From contig JAHHTI010000012.1 in NCBI GenBank assembly GCA_020024735.1, positions 1-16,818 on the forward strand: a stretch of DNA of 16,818 bases, written 5' to 3'. Position 1 is the stretch's first letter; each line of letters opens with the position of its first letter. Positions 10,401 to 16,818 of this stretch are shown here, piece after piece. The position numbers were made by a program, and so were the translations under genes. The notes under the pieces were generated by a model. That model did no database searches, was not told the origin of the DNA, and saw nothing but the letters and a program-made list of their open reading frames with translations. The DNA comes from Mycoplasmataceae bacterium (GTDB lineage Bacteria > Bacillota_I > Bacilli_A > Mycoplasmatales > Mycoplasmoidaceae).

Positions 10401-12387
10401 TGTCCATTCTTCTAACCTATCAGTGGATGGAAAAAGATCTCAAATTACTGCTAACTTTACAATATCTAACTACTATGATAATCGTGGTGAATTAGTGAGT
10501 ACTCCTTCAGAAAGTCATCCTGCAACCATTAATTTTTCTAATTATACTATTCCTACCCTATTTGAAACTAAGTATAATGTGTCTCAATTTAATGGTATCT
10601 TAAATGAAAATATGTATGCTTACCAAGTGGATACTAATTTTATTAACAAAAATCCAGGCTTTGTGGAACAAATTCTAGAAATTAATCGAATCTTACACCC
10701 TGAAGTAGCTGGTGCTAATGACAATCCATATACCGTGGCTAATTTCTCTGTTAAAGATGCTACACCTAATAACCGGGAAGGGTTAGTTGATTTAAACGTT
10801 CAATTAAACCATTGATATGATGATTCTGGAAGTCCGGTTTATGACCGTCCACAATCATTGATTCTAACAATTTCTGGTTTTAAACAAGCTGAAGAAACTG
10901 CCATTAATTTAAGAGATTCCAACGCCGCTCAACCTTACCAAATTACCTTAGATCCTAATGATGCAAATGTTCCGGGATTAAATGGTGCTTTACCTTCAGA
11001 AAGTACTGTGGGAGATTTTGCCACTGATGATAATATTAAAAACTTTATTCTTAATTATCAAAAAACAGTCATTATTCCTGAAAACGGAAGACCAACTGGT
11101 TTTAATGCTACTGATATTGCAATTCTTAAAAAGAATGTAAATTCTGATGATGGAACTTTAATGGTTACCCTTAGATTTAATAAATACTTCCAAGAAGTTA
11201 ATGGAACATTATTCTATTATGATAACCCACCAGCATCTAACCAACCAGGGGTTGATGTGTATTATTTAAAGATCTCAGGATTTAGAAAAGTCCCTGATGT
11301 AACTTTAGATACTTTTGTTTATGATGGTACAATTGATATTAACTCTTCTTTAAAAGTATCTAGTGAATGACCATCACAATTATCTTTTAATTCGATTAGC
11401 TTACCACCAATTCCAAGTATTTTCTATACTGATAACCAATTTCCAGAAAATATCACTACCCGTAATCCAGCGACCGATCAAGATGGCATAACTAATCACT
11501 TAGCAGGTGAACCAGCTAATATTATTACCAAAGCTCTTTTCAGTTTCTTAACTACTCCTAATATTGATGGCAAAGATAATGGCCAATTCTTATCAGGTTT
11601 TGGAATTGATGAAATTGGCAATATTACTGATGTGTTCTATAATAATTTCACTGGTAAGATTGTTTTCCGTGCTAATTTAAAAAAGTTTATCCAATTATCA
11701 GAAGATGGTACAACTACCAAGGTTGATAATTCTTCTAATACTAACTGAAGAACTGATGTATCTTGTCGTTATAGTTTTGCTTTAAGTGGTTTTGAACATA
11801 CTAAACCTGTGGAATTTGTGAGTGATACTAATGCTCAAGGAAGTCCATTCCTTAGTACGCAAACACCAAATAAAGATACCCCAACTATTTTCAATAATTT
11901 CTCGGCTAAAGTCAATGTTCCAAATAAGAACCTTTTTGATATTGAATATGCTGACATTGTTAATCAATTAAAGTGAGATGGTACACTAGGATACTATAAA
12001 ACTGTGGAAAATGGTAAACAAAAATTAGTGTATGCAAAAATGAGTGATCTTGTGAAAAATAATACTGATGGTATTTTTGCACCTGCTCCTTATTTATCAA
12101 AGAATTTAGCCAAAGAAACCTTAGAGTTAAATTATGTTTTTGCTCAAGATGTTTATATCTTCTCAATGCAAGGATATAGTAGCAATAGTGTTTATATTAA
12201 TAGCAACGTTGGTCAAGAAACTAAAATATTATCTGGTAGTAAGATTATTATTAGTATTTATAATGTGAAAAAGTTCAATATGTGAGAAATCGTTTTCTGA
12301 GTAGCGATTGGAGTGATTATCTTCTTATTATTAACTTTAATCATTATGTTAATTGTGAGAAAGAAACACCGTAAGAACATTTATTAA
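7465..12387 (+). CDS. Second giant double-anchored surface protein, 1640 aa
   Basis: The frame starts at ATG 7465, 24 bp after the upstream stop, with AGAGG at 7455-7459, and ends at TAA 12385-12387; Trp is mostly TGA. Residues 1-10 are basic and about 11-30 hydrophobic, containing CC at 20-21. The context AAVAC is near a lipobox, but Lys10 is too close and the hydrophobic stretch before Cys is short, so I call it a signal anchor. A Pro/Thr-rich segment follows at about 116-124. The ectodomain is Asn/Thr/Ser/Tyr-rich with about seven Cys scattered over it, unlike its neighbour. Repeats resembling those of protein 1 occupy about residues 715-1455. A membrane helix at about 1612-1631 (IVFWVAIGVIIFLLLLTLI) is followed by a basic tail, RKKHRKNIY. 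Shared architecture and operon suggest that the two proteins work together at the cell surface. The start at 7480 (MKKKYIG) is possible but further from the ribosome binding site. Confidence 0.93.
9620..11830 (+). repeat. Degenerate protein repeats in giant protein 2
   Basis: Four to five diverged copies of the core seen in protein 1 are visible. By residue, approximately: 720-770 (LEFNAIFSYKVYG ... IDNF), 985-1050 (ITANFTISNYYDNRGEL, with a weak end), 1093-1155 (GLVDLNVQLNHWYDDSG ... ISGFKQ), 1213-1285 (GTLMVTLRFNKYF ... ISGFRKVPD) and 1390-1455 (GKIVFRANLKKF ... LSGFEHTKP). A faint one may lie before the C-terminal helix (LELNYVF ... MQGY). Sharing this core with protein 1 suggests that the two genes arose from a common repeat pool. 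The link to lipoprotein-17-type domains is by visual pattern only. Confidence 0.55.
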
Positions 12388-12415
12388 TTTTAAATAAAAT
12401 AAATAGTATCTATCA

Positions 12416-12446
12416 AAAACCAGACTCATTATCAAAGTCTGGTTTT
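12416..12446. terminator. Bidirectional intrinsic terminator between convergent operons
   Basis: AAAACCAGACT (12416-12426) and AGTCTGGTTTT (12436-12446) form a perfect 11-bp stem around a 9-nt loop. The T-run on the right serves the rightward surface-protein operon, and the A-run on the left gives U residues for the leftward operon whose last stop codon is at 12449-12451. It is the only strong hairpin between the two convergent stop codons. Confidence 0.85.
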
Positions 12447-12448
12447 TA

Positions 12449-12922
12449 TTATTTTGCTTTCTTGCTCACTGCTTTATTAAGCATCCGGGTAACTTTTTTT
12501 TGCGTTTTTGAAGGTGTTAATAACCATTGATGGATTTCCTCATTAGTATATTGATGCGTATCAGGTTCATTACTAAATATAAAACCCTTATCCTTGGTAT
12601 ACTTAGGAATAATGTGCATATGAAAGTGCATCACTTCTTGTCCGGCAATCTTCCCTTGATTAGATAAATAATTAAAACCTCATGGATCAAGTTTTTTAGT
12701 ATCTTCAATTTGGTTACTCACTTGTTTAACTAACTTAATGACATCAATTAAAGCAACTTCACTACATAGACCTAAATCAGGGTAGTGTTCTTTCGGAATA
12801 ACTAACACATGTCCATCACTTACTGGAAAAGCATCTAAAAAAGCAATGGCATGGGTATTTTCTGCCACGATTTTAGCTGGAATTTCTTTATTAACAATTT
12901 TACAAAAAATACAATCCTTCAT
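12449..12922 (-). CDS. hinT: HIT-family (HinT-type) nucleotide-binding protein
   Basis: HIT proteins are small cytosolic hydrolases or transferases that act on nucleoside phosphoramidates and related nucleotides. This 157-aa protein has the expected start MKDCIFCKI, the DGHVLVIPKEH block (about residues 36-46), the GFNYLSNQGKIAGQEV block (82-97) and the catalytic HxHxH triad HFHMH at 99-103. Cys4, Cys7 and His46 suggest the structural zinc site of Gram-positive HIT proteins. Trp81 is encoded by TGA in a conserved stretch, which confirms the code. I chose ATG at 12922 because GAGGG at 12931-12927 precedes it; a longer frame from 12961 would overlap the upstream gene. A basic C-terminal tail (AVSKKAK) makes it slightly longer than usual. 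It is last in the rpmF operon. In Mycoplasma hominis, HinT binds surface membrane proteins encoded beside it, which makes the neighbouring giant genes worth noting. Confidence 0.93.
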
Positions 12923-12932
12923 ATTTCCCTCA

Positions 12933-13106
12933 CTATAAGAAATAGACAATACAAAAAACAATTGCTAATGCTGCAATAATGCCAATCACAATTGCCATAA
13001 CAATAAAAATGACACTTCTTAAGTTAAAAGGCATTTTAACTTCTTTGTCAGTGTCTTCTTGTAAGGTGATAATTTTGTCTAAAAGTTCTTTGTTATTATT
13101 TTGCAT
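12933..13106 (-). CDS. Small single-pass membrane protein, 57 aa
   Basis: ATG at 13106-13104 opens a 57-codon frame that ends with TAG at 12935-12933. The first 30 residues are hydrophilic and charged (MQNNNKELLDKIITLQEDTD), and residues about 31-57 are almost wholly hydrophobic (SVIFIVMAIVIGIIAALAIV then FCIVYFL), ending within the membrane. It predicts a tail-anchored or single-pass protein with its N-terminus probably in the cytoplasm. No clear Shine-Dalgarno is present, but it starts 6 nt after the rpmF stop and ends 10 nt before the hinT start, with the hinT ribosome binding site in that gap. The spacing is what an operon gene would show. I do not recognise a family; a membrane partner for HinT is a speculative reading of the context. 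Confidence 0.75.
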   Translation of the reverse strand: MQNNNKELLDKIITLQEDTDKEVKMPFNLRSVIFIVMAIVIGIIAALAIVFCIVYFL

Positions 13107-13112
13107 ACAAAA

Positions 13113-13286
13113 TTATTTAGCAATAACTTGTCTATTTTTGTAGTAACCACATTCACTACATACACGGTGTGGTTTAATACTATTTCCGCAATTACGACAA
13201 GTTGTAGTAGTTTGGATATCTAAATGGTCATGAGCTCTTCTCATTCCTTTTCTAGATTTTGAAACACGTCTTTGTTGTACAGCCAT
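13113..13286 (-). CDS. rpmF: 50S ribosomal protein L32
   Basis: This 57-aa protein begins MAVQQRRVSKSRKGMRRAHD, the hallmark of bacterial L32, and contains two CxxC pairs (CRNC at 30-33 and CSEC at 43-46-type spacing) that form the zinc-binding form of the protein. Length matches the family. The ATG at 13286 has AAGGAG at 13298-13293, 6 nt upstream. L32 is a structural component of the large ribosomal subunit. It heads a leftward operon with the small membrane protein and hinT and is divergent from hrcA. Confidence 0.96.
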   Translation of the reverse strand: MAVQQRRVSKSRKGMRRAHDHLDIQTTTTCRNCGNSIKPHRVCSECGYYKNRQVIAK

Positions 13287-13313
13287 GATATTCTCCTTAT
13301 TTTTTAAACATAC

Positions 13314-13333
13314 AATATATTATATAATATATT
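13314..13333. promoter_or_regulatory. Perfect 20-bp AT palindrome with back-to-back -10 sites
   Basis: AATATATTATATAATATATT is its own reverse complement, centred between 13323 and 13324. It lies 28 bp upstream of the rpmF start. On the minus strand TATAAT at 13324-13319 is a good -10 for the rpmF operon, with a leader of about 25 nt; no clear -35 is visible. TATAAT also occurs on the plus strand at 13323-13328. It could be a promoter core or an operator; AT-only sequence makes chance symmetry more likely than usual. Confidence 0.45.
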
Positions 13334-13344
13334 AATAAGTAATT

Positions 13345-13373
13345 TTGATTATTTTTTTGTAGTAAAATAAATA
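13345..13373 (+). promoter_or_regulatory. Possible hrcA promoter
   Basis: TTGATT (13345-13350) and TAAATA (13368-13373) are 17 bp apart, which would start transcription near 13380, only about 10 nt before the hrcA ATG. With no Shine-Dalgarno before hrcA, a very short leader would be consistent. No CIRCE operator (TTAGCACTC-N9-GAGTGCTAA) is present here. Confidence 0.35.
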
Positions 13374-13389
13374 ATGAATAATAAAAACT

Positions 13390-14427
13390 ATGGATAATTT
13401 AAAATTAACGAAAAGACAAGAAAAAATTTTACAGATTATTATTGAAGAATATAACAACTTAGCTTCACCCATTGGAAGTAACTTTATTATTGAAAAATAT
13501 TTCCCTTCATTATCTTCTGCTACCATTCGAAATGATATGGTAGTGCTAGAAAAAAATAGTCTTATTGCGAAACATTATGCTTCTAGTGGTAGAATCCCCA
13601 CTGTTGAAGGATACAAATATTACAACGATAATTTAAACATTAATTTAATTACTGATTATTTAAGAAACCGTTTGCATGATGTCTTATCAACACGTAATCT
13701 ATCTATTAATGAAGTAATTGATAAAGCCGTAGAAATTATTAATGAAAATATTGATTTACCATCAGTGATTTCCACTTCTACTGAAAATGATTTATTAAAG
13801 AAAATTGATTTAGTCCAAATTTCTAGTCAGTTTGCTTTAGTGGTCATTATTACTTCTACGGGAGAAATTATTAAACGAGAAATTACCGTAGATGAACATG
13901 TTAATGTAGAAGATGTTTCAATTTGTATCAACATCTTTAATGACCGTTTAGTAGATACACCAATGAATCAAATTAAGGATAAGCTAAGAATTTTAGAAGA
14001 TGTTATCCGGATGAAAGTCAAAAATAAAGAATTTGCCTTTAACCAATTAGTAACCCAATTGTTTGATAATATTAAGTGACAAAAACATGTGGTTAAAGGT
14101 TCTAATAATTTATTATCTCAACCGGAATTTGCTAATATTAAAAAGTTAAAAAAGATGTTAGCTTTATTAGAAGATGTTTCTATTTGACAACAAATGGCAT
14201 TAAAGAAAAAAGTTGATCATTCCAATGTCATTACTTTTAGTGAAGATACCGGCGTAGAAGGGGTATCCATTGCTACCACTAATATTACTGTCAATGATGT
14301 AGACCATTCTGTCTCATTAGTTGGACCAAATCGGGTAATGTATGCTAAGGCCAATGCTCTTTTAAAGTTTTTAAAAGAAGAAACTGAAAATACCTTAAAT
14401 CAAAAAAATAAAAAGGTTAATAAATAA
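13390..14427 (+). CDS. hrcA: Heat-inducible transcription repressor HrcA
   Basis: HrcA represses chaperone genes such as dnaK, groEL and clpB by binding CIRCE operators, and its activity depends on folding help from chaperones. The 345-aa frame (TGA read as Trp at two sites) has the N-terminal winged helix, with SATIRNDM at residues 43-50 as the recognition region, followed by the diagnostic SSGRIPTVEGYKYY at 65-78. The central GAF-like region and the C-terminal GPNRVMYAKANALLKFL complete the family pattern; the length is normal. The ATG at 13390 fits the family N-terminus (LTKRQEKIL); an upstream ATG at 13374 is out of frame. There is no Shine-Dalgarno. It is first in an operon with an unknown gene and dxs, rather than with grpE-dnaK as in many Firmicutes. 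No CIRCE element is visible in the window, so self-regulation is not supported. Confidence 0.95.
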
Positions 14428-14798
14428 TGACAGTCAATAAAATAGTTAATCGTTTTGCCAACTATTTATCTCCATCCTTATCCATTACAGGTTTGACATG
14501 TAATGAAATGATGTCATATATTAATGAACAAGCTACTTTAAATGATGATTTAAGAACCATTCTTGTTACTTTTATTGAAGCTCTTCATTTAAGAAGTGAA
14601 ATTCCTGAATTCAAATATTTTTTTCATCCAGCTTACAATGTATCACAACATGATAAAAGTGTATCAATGTATTGCGAATACTTAGATATTTGTCATGATT
14701 TACATGAACTATTAAAAGCTTATCAGCCTTTAGAATATGGAGCATATATTCATATGGCAACAAAGTTATTAAATAAGGTAAAGTATGCCAATCATTAA
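14427..14798 (+). CDS. Hypothetical protein, 123 aa, coupled between hrcA and dxs
   Basis: The ATG at 14427 shares its A with the hrcA stop (TAATG), and the stop at 14796-14798 lies 14 bp inside dxs, so translation of all three genes is probably coupled. AAAAGG at 14411-14416 may serve as ribosome binding site. The protein (beginning MTVNKIVNRFANYLSPSLSI) has no signal peptide or clear membrane segment. It appears mostly helical, with a His/Tyr-rich middle (FKYFFHPAYNV, residues 63-73) and a helical C-terminal part (LHELLKAYQPLEYGAYIHMA). I do not recognise a family. In Bacilli the gene near this position upstream of dxs is xseB or ispA, but this protein resembles neither in length or motifs. 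Tight overlap on both sides makes it a real gene. Confidence 0.8.
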   Translation: MTVNKIVNRFANYLSPSLSITGLTCNEMMSYINEQATLNDDLRTILVTFIEALHLRSEIPEFKYFFHPAYNVSQHDKSVSMYCEYLDICHDLHELLKAYQPLEYGAYIHMATKLLNKVKYANH

Positions 14799-16623
14799 TC
14801 AAATTGAAAATGACCAAGATGTCAAAAAACTGGATACCAAAGAATTACAACAATTAGCCAAAGAAGTGCGAGAACTAATTTTAACCACTGCTAAAACTAC
14901 TCCATTGCATTTATCAAGTAATTTAGGTATCGTTGAACTAACCATTGGGATAATGAAAAATTTTGATTTATCAAAAGATAAGATTCTCTATGATACTGGT
15001 CATCAAACTTATGTGCATAAAATTTTAACCGGGAGAAGAGATAAATTTCCTACCATTCGTCAAGAAGGTGGGTTATATGGATTTATGAATATGGAAGAAA
15101 GTCCTTATGACCATTATTCACCCGGTCATTCAGGAAATGTTTTATCAGTAGCCTCAGGGATGTATCAAGCATTAAGAGCAACGAATAAAGATCCACATAA
15201 ATTAAAATATTATAATGACCATCAAATTGTTACTGTGATTGGGGATGCAGCGTTTGCTAATGGATTAACCTTTGAAGCACTTAATGACATTGCTTTTCAC
15301 CAAGATCCTTTAATCATTATATTAAATGATAATGAGATGTCGATTTCCAAAGCAGTGGGGGCTTTATCAACACATTTATCTACCATTAAAAATTCTTCGT
15401 GTTTTCACTTTTTTGAAAAAAGTATCCGTAAACTTTTAGATTTTAATTCTTGCTATTATGCTATCTTTAATACTTATAATTGATTTGAAAATCATCTTTT
15501 CCGCAAGAACTTATTTCAAAACCTAGGCTTTAATTACATTGGTCCAGTGGATGGTCATAACTTAAAAAAAATTAACAAGGCTTTAGCCAAAGCTAAATGG
15601 TTAGCTCATCAAGGTCCAGTAATTGTCCACGTGAAGACCAAAAAAGGGTATGGGGATGAAAATGCTGAAAAAGATAATCAAGGATATTACCATTCCTATA
15701 GCTGTAAGAATTTAAATGATGATCATAGCTTTGGGATGAGTGCTACTGATAAAGTTTACACTTTAATGGAAGCTGATGAAAGAGTGGTAGTGATTAACCC
15801 TGCAATGACCAGAAGTAGTAATTGTGAAAAGCTGATGAATGCCTTTCCATTACGTTATTTAGATGTGGGGATTGCTGAAGAACATGCTTTATCCAAAGCT
15901 TCAGGAATGGCTTTAGTTGGATGTAAACCAATTGTGTATTATTATGCTTCTTTTCTGCAAAGAGCATATGACCAATTATTACATGATTGTGACCGTTTAC
16001 AATTATCGCTTACCTTACTAATTGACCGTGCTGATACTTCAGGTGGTGATGGGCCAACCCATCATGGTGTTTATGATGTTGGTTTTTTAAAAACCTTAGA
16101 ACATGTTTGTATTACTAGTCCGCGGACTCTCTCACAATTACATCAATTAATTGATTACTCACAAAAGAGTACAGGACAAATCTTTGCTATTCGTTATCCA
16201 AAATGATACTTTAATGATAAGCATTATGATGAACAATGTGAAATTCAACCTCATGCTTGAGAATGGTTTGACCATTATCATTCTTCTACCTTAATTGTTA
16301 GTTATGGACCTTATGTGAATAAAATTATTGCCGAAGTTGGTGAAGTTCATCAGGTTGATGTAGTCAATGCTATTTATATTAATCAATATGATGAAAAAGA
16401 ATTAGCCAAAGTTTTTAAGCATTACCAAAAAGTGATTGTTTATGAAAGAATTAAAACTAACAATGGATTAGTGATGGATTTTTATGAATACGCTGCCAAG
16501 CATCATTGTCCAACTGAAATTATCGCAATGAATTATTATCAAAAACCTTTAGGACATGGTTCAACTGCTTCTTTAGATGCATTAGCTGCAATGGATATTA
16601 AGGCCATCATTAAAAAGCTTTAA
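14785..16623 (+). CDS. dxs: 1-deoxy-D-xylulose-5-phosphate synthase
   Basis: DXS condenses pyruvate with glyceraldehyde 3-phosphate, using thiamine diphosphate, to make DXP for the MEP isoprenoid pathway and for thiamine and pyridoxal routes. The 612-aa frame is close to the usual 620. Visible motifs: HLSSNLG with active-site His42, GHQTYVHKILTGRR (72-85), PGHSGN (113-118), the cofactor motif GDA...NDN (153-155 and 181-183), YIGPVDGHN, KGYGDENAEKD, AEEHA with the catalytic Glu365 (E. coli Glu370), FLQRAYDQLLHD and IDRADTSGGDGPTHHG. The first glycine-rich motif reads GDA where GDG is typical. Trp codons are TGA at several points, including just before FENHLF. AAGG at 14775-14778 precedes the ATG at 14785, which overlaps the upstream gene. 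No other MEP gene is in the window. The C-terminal domain (from about 490) is somewhat diverged but contains KVIVYERI and GHGSTASL. Confidence 0.95.
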
Positions 16624-16632
16624 GTAGATAAT

Positions 16633-16665
16633 AATAAAAGTCCTGTGATCAGCAGGACTTTTATT
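16633..16665. terminator. Intrinsic terminator after dxs
   Basis: AATAAAAGTCCTG (16633-16645) and CAGGACTTTTATT (16653-16665) form a perfect 13-bp stem with a 7-nt loop, 9 bp after the dxs stop. The TTTT lies within the 3' arm. The symmetrical A/T flanks mean that it could also stop transcription coming from the right. Confidence 0.85.
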
Positions 16666-16818
16666 AGGAGGATTTAGTAGTTTAATCAATAGTGCTACTG
16701 GAAAATATATAACAATAGTTGAAACGAAAGGAGATATAAGATAGAAAGAGAACTACACTTAAGCTCTATTTCATAAACTACAATTTAATCATAAAGTAAA
16801 AAATATTTTTTTGCAAGC
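16666..16818. other. Intergenic region with two orphan Shine-Dalgarno-like sites
   Basis: No reading frame of useful length is visible on either strand. AGGAGG at 16666-16671 and AAAGGAG at 16727-16733 look like ribosome binding sites, but neither is followed by ATG, GTG or TTG at a normal distance; after the second there is only an ATA codon at 16741 opening 11 codons. AGTAG (16676-16680) and CTACT (16695-16699) could pair weakly. I do not recognise a tRNA or other structured RNA. Confidence 0.5.

Noticed and set aside
12923..12961. Longer N-terminus for the HIT protein from ATG at 12961
   Set aside because: It would overlap the 57-aa membrane gene, lacks a ribosome binding site and adds residues not found in the family; the start at 12922 has GAGGG and gives the usual CIFCKI start.
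15736..15755. GAGTGCTA, resembling half of a CIRCE operator
   Set aside because: It lies inside the dxs coding region, and no TTAGCACTC half is found 9 bp away.
16666..16760. Possible tRNA or structured RNA after dxs
   Set aside because: I could not find an acceptor stem, anticodon arm or T-loop consensus, nor the hallmarks of tmRNA, SRP RNA or RNase P RNA.

Overview
The window looks like part of a mollicute (Mycoplasma-type) chromosome. It is very AT-rich, and every long gene is open only if TGA is read as tryptophan. The conserved proteins support this reading: in-frame TGA falls in well-matched parts of the HIT protein, HrcA and DXS. Species cannot be determined from the sequence.

Left edge (1-513): an AT-rich stretch holds a short leftward reading frame with a good ribosome binding site that runs off the window. 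A 54-bp low-complexity element with a small hairpin occurs at the edge and again 241 bp further on. A good rightward promoter (TTGATA-N18-TATAAT) precedes the first large gene.

Surface-protein operon (514-12387): two giant rightward genes, 2308 and 1640 codons, lie 24 bp apart. Neither is recognised as a known named protein. Each has a basic N-terminus followed by a hydrophobic segment, a very long Asn/Thr/Asp-rich ectodomain, and a C-terminal transmembrane helix with a short basic tail. The ectodomains carry degenerate repeats of the form G-[TSR]-[LI]-x-V ... YF/YY ... I-x-GF-x-x-x-x-x-PT, resembling the domain of 'lipoprotein 17-related' variable surface proteins of mollicutes. I infer a paired surface apparatus for adhesion, gliding or antigenic display, but the sequence does not prove this. 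A perfect 11-bp hairpin ends the operon and also serves the convergent operon.

Leftward operon (13286-12449): ribosomal protein L32 (rpmF), a 57-aa single-pass membrane protein and a HIT-family nucleotide hydrolase/transferase (HinT type), tightly packed.

Rightward operon (13390-16623): the heat-shock repressor gene hrcA, a 123-aa protein of unknown function that overlaps both neighbours, and dxs for 1-deoxy-D-xylulose-5-phosphate synthase, the entry enzyme of the MEP isoprenoid pathway. The divergent rpmF/hrcA intergenic region contains a perfect 20-bp AT palindrome. A perfect 13-bp hairpin follows dxs. The last 150 bp hold no convincing gene.

Most notable are the paired giant double-anchored repeat proteins and their tail-to-tail position next to a HinT gene. 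Next come the unknown gene translationally coupled between hrcA and dxs, the small membrane protein in the rpmF-hinT operon, and the duplicated element at the left edge.
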